Of a stretch of DNA of 64,000 bases, positions 47,007 to 57,295 are shown one piece after another (positions within the stretch are counted from its first letter, which is position 1; each line of letters starts with the position of its first letter). The translations under genes and the position numbers were made by a program. The stretch is from NCBI GenBank assembly GCA_029263195.1, contig JAJCXX010000084.1, positions 1-64,000 on the forward strand, written 5' to 3'. The DNA is from Acidimicrobiales bacterium. GTDB taxonomy: Bacteria; Actinomycetota; Acidimicrobiia; Acidimicrobiales; Aldehydirespiratoraceae. The notes below the pieces were generated by a model. It had not been told where the DNA came from. It saw only the letters and a list, made by a program, of their open reading frames with translations, and searched no databases.

Positions 47007-47297
47007 GTGGAGTTTCGCTCGTTTTCCCTGGTGGTCGTAGACGATGGAGAGCTGGGCTGTTCGCGAGATGTCGATATGTATCGTACGGTCGAAGCCATGG
47101 AAACTCTCGATGGTGGCCACTTGTTGTCTTCGACGTTGAGCGACCCTCACTCGAGCGAACTGGCAAGGGTTCTGAAGGCCCTCGCCGATTCGGTTCGTTT
47201 GAAACTGGTGAACGTGATCGCCACTTCCGGTGAACCGTGGGCCTGGTTCCGCGTCAAGGTCGACCGTCTGGCCGAGATTTGCGCGGTGATCCGTTGA
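47007..47297 (+). pseudogene. truncated ArsR-family regulator
   Basis: LSDPHSSELARVLKALADSVRLKLVNVIATSGE is an ArsR N-terminus but no recognition helix follows; frame ends after PWAWFRVKVDRLAEICAVIR; likely true start ATG 47098. Confidence 0.5.
47072..47083. promoter_or_regulatory. CGATA-TG-TATCG palindrome upstream of ArsR remnant
   Basis: perfect 5-bp arms, 14 bp before ATG 47098. Confidence 0.35.
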
Positions 47298-47320
47298 ACC
47301 GGCAACCACCACAAGAAGCC

Positions 47321-48466
47321 GTGACTGCGAACGCTCAGGCCAGCGATCCGCCGAGCTTGGACCGCCATTTCGGTGGAGGTGACGGGCTGTTGCCGTTGTG
47401 GATCGCTGAACCGTACATCGATGTTGCGCCTGAAATTGCGGCTGCTATTGAGGCCAGAGCCAGGGTTGGTTGGTATGGCTATGAGACTCGGCCCGAGGTC
47501 CTCGCCGACAGCTTCTGGGCGTGGATGGCCCAACGTCACGGCTGGGGAGGCACCGACCTACGGACTCTGGTGAGTCCCAGTGTCGGCACGTCGATCGGGG
47601 TGCTCATCGAGCAGTTCACCCAACCCGGCGATGGCGTCATCTTGCAGCCGCCGGTGTTCACCGACTTCAAACCGCTGGTGACATCAGCGGAGAGAACCGT
47701 TGTCCGAAACTCGCTGGTGTTCTCCGACAAAGGCTACTGCCTCGACCTGGCCGACCTCGAGAGCAAGGCAGCCGAACCAACAACGACCGCGCTGATCCTC
47801 TGCAATCCTCACAACCCGGTCGGGCGCGTTTGGAGTGCGACCGAGCTGTCCGATGTGGCGGCCATCTGTGGACGCCACGGGGTGTTCGTCGTCGCCGACG
47901 AAATCCACGCCGATTTGACGCTCCGCCATCACGAGTTCACGCCGTTCGCGACCGTTGCCAGCGGCGCTGGCGTCCGATGGGCGGCGCTTCATGGCCCCAT
48001 CAAGACATTTGGCCTGGCCGGCGTCTGCGACACCCTTGTCATCACTGACAACGATGAGGTCACCGAGTCGTTCGAGGCCGAGAGCTCGAGACTCCACCTC
48101 ACCCGCAACAACGTGTTCGGTCTCGCTGCCTTCGAGGCTGCCTACGCGACAGGCGGTCCGTGGGTCGACGGTCTCCTGACGCTGGTGGAAACCAATGCCG
48201 GACTGTTGCGAGACCACCTCCCGGAGCCAGTCGAACTTGTCGATCTTCAAGGCACCTACTTGGCTTGGTTGGATTTCCGTGAACTCCAATTCGGCGTACG
48301 CGAACTAGCCGACTGGCTCGCCGGCACAGCTCGGCTCGGCCTCAGCCCCGGCCACTGGTTTGGCCGGGAGGGTGCCGGATTCGCTCGAATCACCATCGCC
48401 GCGCCTACTGGACAAATCGAAGACGCCATCGCTCGGCTCGTCTACGCCGTCGACAGCATCACATGA
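47321..48466 (+). CDS. MalY/PatB-type PLP-dependent C-S lyase/aminotransferase
   Basis: GLLPLWIAEPYIDVAPEIAAAIEAR...LILCNPHNPVGRVWSATEL...VVADEIHADLTL...HGPIKTFGLAGVCDTLVI. Confidence 0.85.
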   Translation: MTANAQASDPPSLDRHFGGGDGLLPLWIAEPYIDVAPEIAAAIEARARVGWYGYETRPEVLADSFWAWMAQRHGWGGTDLRTLVSPSVGTSIGVLIEQFTQPGDGVILQPPVFTDFKPLVTSAERTVVRNSLVFSDKGYCLDLADLESKAAEPTTTALILCNPHNPVGRVWSATELSDVAAICGRHGVFVVADEIHADLTLRHHEFTPFATVASGAGVRWAALHGPIKTFGLAGVCDTLVITDNDEVTESFEAESSRLHLTRNNVFGLAAFEAAYATGGPWVDGLLTLVETNAGLLRDHLPEPVELVDLQGTYLAWLDFRELQFGVRELADWLAGTARLGLSPGHWFGREGAGFARITIAAPTGQIEDAIARLVYAVDSIT

Positions 48467-48488
48467 TGGACACCGAGGTAGTCGAACT

Positions 48489-48526
48489 GGCACTGTTGCA
48501 TTGAGCCAACTCTTCAATGATCGCGG
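48489..48526 (+). repeat. copy 2 of a dispersed intergenic element GGCACTGTTGCATTGAGCCAACTCTTCAATGATCGCGG
   Basis: matches 11485-11522 at 34/38 positions. Confidence 0.7.
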
Positions 48527-48558
48527 TCTCCGACGGACAGGTATTGCCGTCTGAGACC
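48525..48558. promoter_or_regulatory. long inverted repeat GGTCTCCGACGG-N10-CCGTCTGAGACC upstream of the hydrogenase operon
   Basis: 12-bp arms with one mismatch, ends 25 bp before the first hydrogenase ATG. Confidence 0.6.
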
Positions 48559-48583
48559 TACTCGATGACCTAGAGTCGGCTTC

Positions 48584-49714
48584 ATGGCATTTCTGGTCGG
48601 TGCGGATTGCCTTGACGAGATGATCGCGTCTCTCCGATCGAACGGCCGAACGGTCATTGGCCCGGCGGTGCGAGACGGTGTGATCACCCACGACCAGATC
48701 GAATCGGCGTCCGAACTTCCCCTCGGCTGGACAGAGGATCAGGACGGCGGTCGTTATCGGCTCGTGCCGACAGGCACCGATGAGCGGTTCGCCTTCTCGA
48801 GCCCGTCGACATCGTGGAAGCGATTCCTGATTCCTGAACGAACACTTCTGCTTCGAGCCCGACGTAGCAACGGCACGGTCGCGGTTGTTGAACCAGAACC
48901 CGAGGCCCCGTCGGTTGCGTTCTTCGGCATCCGGTCGTGTGACTTGGTCGCTCTCGGGATTCTCGATCGTGTGTTCCTCGACTCCGATGCCACCGATCCC
49001 ACGTACGCGGCCCGCCGACCCGACGTCTTCATTGTCGCTGTTGGATGCAACCGGCCTGGGAACACGTGCTTCTGCGCGTCGATGAATACCGGGCCGACCC
49101 CGACATCGGGCTACGACCTCGTAGTGCGTGAACTCCACAGCGAAGAGGGCACCGAGTACCTGGTTGATGTTGGCAGCGAACGTGGAGCCGATCTGCTCGC
49201 TGGGCTCGCGAGCAGGCCCGCCCATGAGGGCGATCTGCAGCGGGCCGACCGGGCGCACGAGACCGCGGTCGCGTCCATGGGCCGCGAGCTCCGTCAGGAC
49301 TACGTACCGCTCGCCGCGCTCGATCCCGATCACCCGCGGTGGGACGATGTGGCCGAGCGTTGTCTGGCCTGTGGCAACTGCACCATGGTCTGCCCCACGT
49401 GTTTTTGCAGTACCACCGAGGAGTCGACCGATCTCAGCGGAACTGAGGCCGAACGGTGGCGGGTTTGGGACTCGTGTTTCAGCCTCGACTTCACTCATCT
49501 GCACGGAGGATCGGTCCGGACCTCGACGAAATCGCGTTACCGGCAGTGGTTGCTGCACAAGCTTGTCACCTGGCAGGACCAGTTCGACACGTCGGGGTGT
49601 GTGGGGTGCGGACGTTGCATTACCTGGTGCCCGGTCGGGATCGACCTCACCGCAGAAATCGCCGCGCTGGCCGTTCCAGCGGCGGCAACAGACCTAGGAG
49701 GTCGCGACGTATGA
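48584..49714 (+). CDS. hydB: [NiFe]-hydrogenase/sulfhydrogenase beta subunit, 4Fe-4S dicluster protein
   Basis: [16 protein letters not shown] and [16 protein letters not shown] motifs; [17 protein letters not shown]. Confidence 0.88.
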   Translation: MAFLVGADCLDEMIASLRSNGRTVIGPAVRDGVITHDQIESASELPLGWTEDQDGGRYRLVPTGTDERFAFSSPSTSWKRFLIPERTLLLRARRSNGTVAVVEPEPEAPSVAFFGIRSCDLVALGILDRVFLDSDATDPTYAARRPDVFIVAVGCNRPGNTCFCASMNTGPTPTSGYDLVVRELHSEEGTEYLVDVGSERGADLLAGLASRPAHEGDLQRADRAHETAVASMGRELRQDYVPLAALDPDHPRWDDVAERCLACGNCTMVCPTCFCSTTEESTDLSGTEAERWRVWDSCFSLDFTHLHGGSVRTSTKSRYRQWLLHKLVTWQDQFDTSGCVGCGRCITWCPVGIDLTAEIAALAVPAAATDLGGRDV

Positions 49715-50175
49715 AATCGATCGAGGACTTGTTGAGCGAGCATCCGTTCTTTGCCGGCCTTCCAGCACCCATGTTGGAGCTCATCGCCGGCTGTGGGGTC
49801 AACGTGCATTTCGACGAGGACGAGTGCATCATTTCGGAGAACGCGCCGGCTGATCTGTTCTTCGTGCTGCGATCCGGCAAGGTTGCAATCGAAGTCGACA
49901 CGCCACGCCAGGGGCCACAAACAATCGAGACGATCAGCTCGGGCCAGCTACTCGGCGTGTCGTGGCTGGTCCCGCCCTATCGGTGGACATTCGGAGCTCG
50001 GGCCATCGATTCAACGAGCGCCATCGCGGTCGATGCCGCATGCCTCCGCGGCAAGTGCGACGACGATCCCGAGCTCGGCTATGAGATGCTCAAGCGGTTT
50101 GCGGTTCTCGTTCGCGACCGTCTACAGAGCACGCGGCTGCAACTCCTCGACCTGTATGGCACCCATGCGTCTTGA
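49711..50175 (+). CDS. cyclic-nucleotide-binding-domain protein without HTH
   Basis: [18 protein letters not shown]...[29 protein letters not shown]...[23 protein letters not shown]; protein ends about 155 aa. Confidence 0.85.
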   Translation: MKSIEDLLSEHPFFAGLPAPMLELIAGCGVNVHFDEDECIISENAPADLFFVLRSGKVAIEVDTPRQGPQTIETISSGQLLGVSWLVPPYRWTFGARAIDSTSAIAVDAACLRGKCDDDPELGYEMLKRFAVLVRDRLQSTRLQLLDLYGTHAS

Positions 50176-51010
50176 GACCGCAGACGCGCCGAGTCTCGGC
50201 CCGATGGTTCCGCACATGTATCGGGTGCTGTCTCGCCGCCAGGACCTCGCCGACACTGTCACCCTGGCTCTTGCACCGATCGACGGCCAGATCGCGACGC
50301 CGTCGATCGGGCAGTTCAACATGTTGTGGGCATTCGGAATCGGTGAAGCACCGATCTCACTTGCCGGTGTCGACGACGACGTGGTCACGCACACAATCCG
50401 GGGAGTCGGCGCAGTGACGAACGCCCTTTGTGCGGCCTCCGAAGGCGACCAAATCGGTGTTCGAGGCCCGTACGGGACGGGCTGGGATCTCGACGGGGCA
50501 ATGGGACGCGATATTCTCGTCGTGGCGGGAGGCCTCGGCCTGGCGCCCGTACGCCCGATCGTCACCCGGCTGTTTGCTCGCCGCGCCGACTACGGACGGG
50601 CCGCGCTGCTGATGGGCGCTCGCGACCCGGAGTCGTTGTTGTATCGCGACGAGCTCGAGGCATGGCGTAGCAGGCTCGACATCGAGGTGGAGGTCACCGT
50701 CGACTCGGCGCAGCGGTCGTGGCGTGGCGACGTCGGTGTGGTGACGAGGCTCATTGATCGAGCACCCGTGGAAGCCGCGAACACCCGTGCATTCGTCTGT
50801 GGCCCCGAGGTGATGATGCGGTTCTGCGCCCAAGCCCTGGTCGACCTCGGCGTACCGCCAGCCGAGGTTTTCGTATCGCTCGAGCGCAATATGCATTGTG
50901 CGGTCGGGCACTGCGGGCACTGCCAGCTCGGTTCGAGTTTCGTGTGCAAGGACGGTCCGGTGCTGTCGTGGGCCGAAGCCGAGCCTTTGTTGCGGATCCG
51001 GGAACGATGA
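50165..51010 (+). CDS. hydG: [NiFe]-hydrogenase gamma subunit, FAD/NAD(P)-binding with 2Fe-2S
   Basis: [34 protein letters not shown]-terminal [27 protein letters not shown]. Confidence 0.9.
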   Translation: MRLETADAPSLGPMVPHMYRVLSRRQDLADTVTLALAPIDGQIATPSIGQFNMLWAFGIGEAPISLAGVDDDVVTHTIRGVGAVTNALCAASEGDQIGVRGPYGTGWDLDGAMGRDILVVAGGLGLAPVRPIVTRLFARRADYGRAALLMGARDPESLLYRDELEAWRSRLDIEVEVTVDSAQRSWRGDVGVVTRLIDRAPVEAANTRAFVCGPEVMMRFCAQALVDLGVPPAEVFVSLERNMHCAVGHCGHCQLGSSFVCKDGPVLSWAEAEPLLRIRER

Positions 51011-51804
51011 GCACCGTGTCGAAGCCATCTCTGGCAGTGTGGAAGTTCGCCAGCTGCGACGGCTGCCAACTCACTTTGCTCGACTGCGAGGACGAACTGC
51101 TCGCCGTCACCGACCGTCTCGACATCGCCTATTTCCTCGAGGCGTCGAGCGCGACGGTTGCCGGGCCCTACGACCTGTCGCTTGTCGAAGGCTCGATCAC
51201 CACTCCCGACGATGTGGAGCGGATTCTGGAGGTTCGGCGCCAGTCGCGGTTCCTTGTCACGATCGGCGCCTGCGCAACAGCCGGCGGCATCCAGGCGCTA
51301 CGCAACTTCACCGACGTCGAAGAGCTCTTGCGAATCGTCTATGCCACGCCGGCGTTCTTGTCGACGCTTGGCACCTCGACGGCGATCTCCGAGCATGTCG
51401 ACGTCGACTTCGAGCTCCGTGGCTGCCCCATCGATCGCAGCCAGCTCCTCGAGGTGATCGGCGCTTACCTAGCCGGTCGAGACCCTGAGATCCCATCACA
51501 CAGCGTATGTGTTGAATGCAAACAGAAGACCAACGTCTGCGTGATGGTCGCCCACGGCACCCCGTGCCTCGGGCCCATCACCCACGCAGGATGTGGAGCC
51601 TTGTGCCCCACGTTCAACCGAGGCTGCTACGGCTGCTTCGGGCCGGTCGAATCGCCGAACACCGACGCGATGGCGGGTGCGCTGGCGGTGACCGGACTGT
51701 CCGCGGGTGCCATCGACCGGCTCTTCCACACGTTCAACGCATGGTCCGAACCGTTTCGCGATATGTCGGTATCGGTCCCGGCGCCGACGAGGAGGCAGCC
51801 ATGA
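51007..51804 (+). CDS. hydD: [NiFe]-hydrogenase small (delta) subunit
   Basis: [49 protein letters not shown]. Confidence 0.92.
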   Translation: MSTVSKPSLAVWKFASCDGCQLTLLDCEDELLAVTDRLDIAYFLEASSATVAGPYDLSLVEGSITTPDDVERILEVRRQSRFLVTIGACATAGGIQALRNFTDVEELLRIVYATPAFLSTLGTSTAISEHVDVDFELRGCPIDRSQLLEVIGAYLAGRDPEIPSHSVCVECKQKTNVCVMVAHGTPCLGPITHAGCGALCPTFNRGCYGCFGPVESPNTDAMAGALAVTGLSAGAIDRLFHTFNAWSEPFRDMSVSVPAPTRRQP

Positions 51805-53105
51805 CCCACCGTGCGACCGGCAACAGGGCGCTCAGTACCGGCGCCTTAGCCCGGGTTGAGGGCGAGGGTGCAATGCGAATCGAGATCACCGACGGCCGGT
51901 TGGTCGACGTGAAGCTCAACATCTACGAGCCGCCCCGGTTCTTTGAGGGATTTCTTCGGGGTCGCGGCTATGGCGAGCCGGCTGATATTACGGCCCGCAT
52001 CTGCGGAATCTGCCCGGTCGCATACCAGATGAGCGCGTGTACGGCGATCGAGGACGCGCTCGGTGTCACCGTCGATGGCCAGCTGCGGGCGCTTCGACAT
52101 CTGCTGTATTGCGGTGAGTGGATCGAGAGCCACACGCTGCACATTCACTTTCTGCACGCGCCTGACTTCCTCGGCTATGACAGCGCGGTCGAGATGGCGG
52201 CTGCACATCGTGGCGTGGTTGAGCGCGGTCTAGAGGTGAAGAAGATCGGGAACGAGATCCTCGAGACGATTGGGGGTCGGGCCATCCATCCGGTGAACGT
52301 GAAGGTCGGCGGCTTCTACCGAGTTCCGGCGCGCCGAGAGCTGCAACCGCTCCGGGATCGACTCGAGCGAGGACATGCGCTCGCCCTCGAAGTGGTCGAC
52401 TTCGTGGCCGGGCTCGACTTCCCCGACCAGGAGATGGGCTATGAGTTCGTAGCCGTGGCTCATCCGAACGAGTATCCGATGCTCGGCAATCGTGTCGTCT
52501 CGGATCGTGGTCTTGATATCGACGCATCGACGTTCCTCGAGCACGTCCAGGAGGATCATGTCGAGCACTCGACGGCTCTACACGCACGTCTGATCGAGCG
52601 AGGCGAGTACTTGGTTGGTCCGCTGGCCCGCTACAGCCTTCACGCTGCGAAGCTGGCGCCCACCGCCGTCGCTGCGGCCAACGGTGCTGGGTTGGGCACG
52701 ACGTGCCATAACCCGTTCAGGAGCATCGTGGTGCGAGCGGTCGAAGTCGTGCACGCCTTCGAGACAGCCCTGGCAATCATCGACGGGTACGAACAACCCG
52801 ATCGTCCCGATGTACCCATCGAAGCCCGGCGCGGCATCGGCCATGGCGTGACCGAAGCCCCTCGGGGGTTGCTGTATCACCGCTACGAAATCGACGACGA
52901 CGGACTCATCGCCGACGCTGTGATCATCCCGCCTACGTCTCAGAACCAGGCGACCATCGAACACGACCTGTTCCACTTCGTCGAACGCCATCTAGAACTC
53001 GAGGACGACGAGCTGCGGCGACAAGCTGAGGTCACGATTCGTAATCACGACCCGTGCATAAGCTGTGCGACACATTTCCTCGACCTCACCGTTGTGCGAT
53101 CGTGA
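51801..53105 (+). CDS. hydA: [NiFe]-hydrogenase large (alpha) subunit, group 3b-like
   Basis: L1 [14 protein letters not shown] and L2 [18 protein letters not shown]. Confidence 0.93.
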   Translation: MTHRATGNRALSTGALARVEGEGAMRIEITDGRLVDVKLNIYEPPRFFEGFLRGRGYGEPADITARICGICPVAYQMSACTAIEDALGVTVDGQLRALRHLLYCGEWIESHTLHIHFLHAPDFLGYDSAVEMAAAHRGVVERGLEVKKIGNEILETIGGRAIHPVNVKVGGFYRVPARRELQPLRDRLERGHALALEVVDFVAGLDFPDQEMGYEFVAVAHPNEYPMLGNRVVSDRGLDIDASTFLEHVQEDHVEHSTALHARLIERGEYLVGPLARYSLHAAKLAPTAVAAANGAGLGTTCHNPFRSIVVRAVEVVHAFETALAIIDGYEQPDRPDVPIEARRGIGHGVTEAPRGLLYHRYEIDDDGLIADAVIIPPTSQNQATIEHDLFHFVERHLELEDDELRRQAEVTIRNHDPCISCATHFLDLTVVRS

Positions 53106-53581
53106 AATCGACTGGCGTGGCCTCGCTCGTGGTCATCGGTGTGGGCAATCCCATGCGCCGCGATGACGGTGTCGGTGCCGCAGCAATTGCTCTGCTTGAG
53201 CAGGCCGAGTTCGGTCGGAACAGCGATGCTGTGGAGCTGGTGCTACTCGACGGCGAGCCGACTCGGTTGATCGAAGCCTGGCGGGGCCGACGCCGAGCGA
53301 TCGTCATCGATGCCACAAGGGCGGGTGTCGATGCGGGCGCGATACACCGTGTCGACGTGGCGGTTGAGCCGCTGCCCGATTGGACCACAACCGGCAGCTC
53401 CCATTCGGCGGGAATCGCAGAGGCAGTCGCCTTGGCAAAGGCACTCGACTCGTTGCCCGACGAACTGGTCGTTTTCGGCATCGAGCCCGCCGATCTTTCG
53501 ATGGGTGAGGGCCTGTCGCCGGCGGTCGAGGCCGCGCTGCCTGCGTTGGTCGAGTTGGTGATCGACGAGGCCCGGGCATGA
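53102..53581 (+). CDS. hydrogenase maturation protease (HycI/HyaD family)
   Basis: VVIGVGNPMRRDDGVGAAAIALLE...VVFGIEPADLSMGEGLSPAVEAAL; GTGA overlap with large subunit. Confidence 0.9.
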   Translation: MKSTGVASLVVIGVGNPMRRDDGVGAAAIALLEQAEFGRNSDAVELVLLDGEPTRLIEAWRGRRRAIVIDATRAGVDAGAIHRVDVAVEPLPDWTTTGSSHSAGIAEAVALAKALDSLPDELVVFGIEPADLSMGEGLSPAVEAALPALVELVIDEARA

Positions 53582-55938
53582 CCGACGTCCACCGGCGCCG
53601 GTTTGTTGTCCGTGGTGTGGTGCAGGGCGTCGGCTTCCGGCCGTACGTGTATCGACTTGCACAGGAGTGCGAGCTTTCCGGCTTCGTACGCAACGACGCA
53701 TCCCATGTTCACATCGAGGTCGAAGGCCGATCGAGTGACATCGAGCGCTTCAGCACACGACTCGAATCCGAGGTGCCACCTCTCGGCCGGATCGCCTCCG
53801 TCGAGACCACGCGGATGCCGAGCGTCTTCGAGCCGGAGTTTTGCATCGCGCCGAGTGGACCGACAGGGCACGATCGAGAACCATCGCTCATTCCTCCCGA
53901 CACAGCGGTCTGCGACGACTGTGTTCGTGAGCTGTTCGATCCTGCCGACCGTCGCTACCGGCACCCCTTCATCACCTGCACGAACTGCGGTCCTCGATTC
54001 ACGATCATCAACGCCCTTCCCTACGACCGTCCCAACACGACCATGGGATTCTTCGATCTCTGTGCGGTGTGTCGGAAGGAGTACGCCGACCCCAACGACC
54101 GTCGCTACCACGCCCAGCCGCTGGCCTGCCCGAGGTGTGGCCCGACGCTTCGCCACGAGCGGGATGGCCAGGTGACCATCGGGACCGACGTCGCGATCGC
54201 CAGTGTGCAAGCCGATCTGGCCGAAGGACTGATCGTCGCGATCAAGGGTCTCGGCGGCTACCACCTCGCCGTCGATGCAACCAACGACGCCGCCGTGAAC
54301 GAACTGCGCCGACGGAAGGCACGGGCCGACAAGCCGTTCGCGGTCATGGTGCCCGATCTGAACGCAGCCCGCCGGGTGGCACGAGTGGGCTCGGCGGAAG
54401 CCTCGGCCCTGCAATCACCTGCCCATCCGATCGTCTTGCTGCGTGCCCGCACAGGTTCATGTTTGGCCGATGGGGTTGCGCCGGGTAACCCACTCGTGGG
54501 AGTTCTGCTCAGCTACACACCGTTGCACCATCTGCTTTTCGCTCGAGGACCAGACGCCCCTGCACGCGTCCCGACTGCTCTGGTGATGACGAGCGGCAAC
54601 GTTGCCGAGGAACCGATCTGTTTCGACGACGTCGATGCCCACAATCGGCTCGACCACATCGCCGACAGCTTCTGCACCCACAACCGTCCGATTCACACAC
54701 CGTGCGACGACTCGGTCATCCGGCTGCTCAACGACGTCGAATTGCCGATTCGGCGCAGTCGGGGATATGCGCCTCTGCCCGTGCAGCTCCCCATGTCCGT
54801 GCCGCCCACACTGGCCGTAGGCGGGGAGATGAAGAACACGTTCGCAATCGCGACTGACCGGACCGCATGGCTGAGCCAGCATCTCGGCGACATGGGAAAT
54901 CTCGAGACGCTCAACGCATTTGAGGCGTCGGTCGCACGTTTCATCCAGTTCTACGGAGTGAATTGTGCTGTGATCGCGGTTGATGCGCATCCCGGCTACC
55001 AGACCCGCCGGTGGGCGATGCAGCACAAAGCCGACCTCGGTGTCGTCAAGGTGCAACATCATCACGCCCATCTGGCCTCGCTCATGGTGGAGCACTCACA
55101 CGATGGCACGGAACCGGTCATCGGCTTCGTGTTCGACGGAACCGGATACGGCAACGACGGCACACTGTGGGGTGGTGAGATCCTCCTCGGTGACTACGCC
55201 GGATTCGAGCGCTGGGGACACCTGCGCGAAGTGCTGATACCCGGCGGCGATAGCGCGGCGAACAACCCCTGTCGCACAGCGCTGGCCCACCTGCACGCAG
55301 CAGGAGTCGAGTGGGCGGACGAACTTCCACCGGTCATCGTCTGCGATGAAGCCGAGCGTCGGGTCCTCGCCCAACAGCTCGCCGCCTCCACGAACTGTGT
55401 GGCGAGCTCGAGCATGGGCCGTCTCTTCGACGCCACGGCATCGCTTCTGGGCCTGCGGCATCGCATCACGTACGAGGCGCAAGCCGCGATCGAGTTGGAA
55501 GTGCTCGCTGGAAAGGCCGACCGGTCATTCCCGCTCGCCTTCTCGATCAACGAGGACGGCTCCATCGACCCCACCCCGGTGGTGCGAGGCGTTGTCGATG
55601 CTGTTCGAGCGGGTGTCGACACCGCCGCCGTCGCCCTCGGCTTCCATGATGCAGTGGTGGAGGCGATGGTGGCCTGCGCCGCGTCGATTCGCGAGGAGAG
55701 ACTACTCAGCGTCGTCGGCCTCACGGGTGGAGTATTTCAGAATGTACTTCTGACTCAGCTCGCCACAGCGCGGTTGCGCGAATACGGTTTCGACGTGTTG
55801 ACCCATCGGCTCGTTCCACCCAACGACGGGGGCCTGGCCCTCGGCCAGGCGATGGTGGCAGCGCACCGACGTGGCCGCGTTCCGACGAACGAAGCCGCGA
55901 CCGAGCGGCTGGATGGACGGTGGTCGCCGTGTGTCTAG
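53578..55938 (+). CDS. hypF: carbamoyltransferase HypF
   Basis: acylphosphatase domain RRFVVRGVVQGVGFRPYVYRLA; zinc fingers CDDC...CTNCGPRF and CAVCRKEY...CPRCGP; VQHHHAHLASLM. Confidence 0.95.
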   Translation: MTDVHRRRFVVRGVVQGVGFRPYVYRLAQECELSGFVRNDASHVHIEVEGRSSDIERFSTRLESEVPPLGRIASVETTRMPSVFEPEFCIAPSGPTGHDREPSLIPPDTAVCDDCVRELFDPADRRYRHPFITCTNCGPRFTIINALPYDRPNTTMGFFDLCAVCRKEYADPNDRRYHAQPLACPRCGPTLRHERDGQVTIGTDVAIASVQADLAEGLIVAIKGLGGYHLAVDATNDAAVNELRRRKARADKPFAVMVPDLNAARRVARVGSAEASALQSPAHPIVLLRARTGSCLADGVAPGNPLVGVLLSYTPLHHLLFARGPDAPARVPTALVMTSGNVAEEPICFDDVDAHNRLDHIADSFCTHNRPIHTPCDDSVIRLLNDVELPIRRSRGYAPLPVQLPMSVPPTLAVGGEMKNTFAIATDRTAWLSQHLGDMGNLETLNAFEASVARFIQFYGVNCAVIAVDAHPGYQTRRWAMQHKADLGVVKVQHHHAHLASLMVEHSHDGTEPVIGFVFDGTGYGNDGTLWGGEILLGDYAGFERWGHLREVLIPGGDSAANNPCRTALAHLHAAGVEWADELPPVIVCDEAERRVLAQQLAASTNCVASSSMGRLFDATASLLGLRHRITYEAQAAIELEVLAGKADRSFPLAFSINEDGSIDPTPVVRGVVDAVRAGVDTAAVALGFHDAVVEAMVACAASIREERLLSVVGLTGGVFQNVLLTQLATARLREYGFDVLTHRLVPPNDGGLALGQAMVAAHRRGRVPTNEAATERLDGRWSPCV

Positions 55939-56189
55939 GAGTGCCAGGTCGCATCATCGACACCCACACCGACCGAGGCACGCCCATGGCCACCGTCGAC
56001 TTCGGAGGCGTGACCAAAGACGTGTGTCTCGCTTTCGCACCGGAAGCCGACGTGGGCCAGTACGTCATCATCCACGCCGGGTTCGCAATCACGGTGCTCG
56101 ATGAGGAGGCGGCGCACGCGTCGCTCGATCTCTTCGAGGAGATCGGCATCGTCGAAGCGATTGGTCAATCCGGGGTGGAAGAGGCGTGA
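55929..56189 (+). CDS. hypC: hydrogenase maturation chaperone HypC/HybG
   Basis: GTG start immediately before essential Cys (V/M)CLGVPGRI; overlaps hypF stop. Confidence 0.92.
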   Translation: MCLGVPGRIIDTHTDRGTPMATVDFGGVTKDVCLAFAPEADVGQYVIIHAGFAITVLDEEAAHASLDLFEEIGIVEAIGQSGVEEA

Positions 56190-57295
56190 AGTACCTGAGC
56201 GAGTTCGCCGACCCCGATCTGGCCCGCAAGCTGCTCGACGAGATCGCCGCAACGGTGACGCGACATTGGGCGATCATGGAAGTGTGCGGAGGCCAGACGC
56301 ATTCGATCATCCGCCATGGCATTGATCAGTTGCTGCCCGAAGAGGTCGAACTGATTCATGGACCAGGCTGCCCGGTGTGCGTCACGCCCGCCGAGAGCAT
56401 CGATCGTGGTGTGCAGATCGCCAGTAAACCCAACGTGATCTTCTGCTCGTTCGGCGACATGTTGCGGGTGCCGGGCACCTCGCGTGACCTGTTCTCGGTG
56501 CGAGCGGCAGGGAGTGACGTGCGCGTTGTGTATTCCCCGCTCGATGCGGTCACGATCGCTGAGGACAATCCCGACAAGGACGTGGTGTTCTTCGCCGTTG
56601 GGTTCGAGACGACCGCTCCGGCGAACGCAATGGCCGTTCACCAGGCGCGAGAGCGCGGCATAACGAATTTCTCGGCGCTCGTGAGCCATGTGCTCGTGCC
56701 GCCGGCGATAGAGGCCATCGTGACCAGTCCCGACTCTCGGGTCGATGCGTTCCTGGCTGCGGGTCATGTGTGCAGCGTGATGGGCACTCGCCAATACGAG
56801 CCGATCGCAGAGAAGTACCGAGTGCCGATCGTGGTGACTGGCTTCGAACCACTCGACGTGCTCGACGGCATCAGGAGAGCGGTTGCTCAACTCGAAGCGG
56901 GCCAGGCCACGGTCGAGAACGCCTACGAACGCGCGGTGCAGACCGACGGCAACGAGATGGCCCAGCGCATGCTCGACGATGTGTTCGACATCACCGACCG
57001 GCAGTGGCGTGGCATCGGTGAGATCCCGGCCAGCGGATGGCGCCTCACCGAGAAATTCCGTGACTTTGACGCCGAGCGTCGCTTCGATGTGCTCGACCTG
57101 GAGGTCGCGGAGAGCACAACCTGCCGTTCCGGTGAGGTGCTCCAGGGTCTGATCAAACCCAGTGAGTGTCCAGAGTTCGGTGTGACTTGCACGCCTCGGC
57201 ATCCGCTCGGGGCAACCATGGTGTCGGGTGAGGGTGCCTGCGCCGCGTACTACCGGTATCGCCGTTCCGGCGATGTGGCGGCGACCGGTGGCTGA
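56186..57295 (+). CDS. hypD: hydrogenase maturation factor HypD
   Basis: [42 protein letters not shown]-terminal [22 protein letters not shown]. Confidence 0.95.
   Translation: MKYLSEFADPDLARKLLDEIAATVTRHWAIMEVCGGQTHSIIRHGIDQLLPEEVELIHGPGCPVCVTPAESIDRGVQIASKPNVIFCSFGDMLRVPGTSRDLFSVRAAGSDVRVVYSPLDAVTIAEDNPDKDVVFFAVGFETTAPANAMAVHQARERGITNFSALVSHVLVPPAIEAIVTSPDSRVDAFLAAGHVCSVMGTRQYEPIAEKYRVPIVVTGFEPLDVLDGIRRAVAQLEAGQATVENAYERAVQTDGNEMAQRMLDDVFDITDRQWRGIGEIPASGWRLTEKFRDFDAERRFDVLDLEVAESTTCRSGEVLQGLIKPSECPEFGVTCTPRHPLGATMVSGEGACAAYYRYRRSGDVAATGG

Noticed and set aside
45209-47098. 629-aa ORF on the minus strand
   Set aside because: Antisense shadow of mrp and the Zn-dehydrogenase gene; composition (rich in Arg/Gly/His, no recognisable domain) is typical of GC-rich non-coding frames.
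53086-54414. 442-aa minus-strand ORF opposite the protease gene and hypF
   Set aside because: Antisense to clearly conserved maturation genes; no domain signature.
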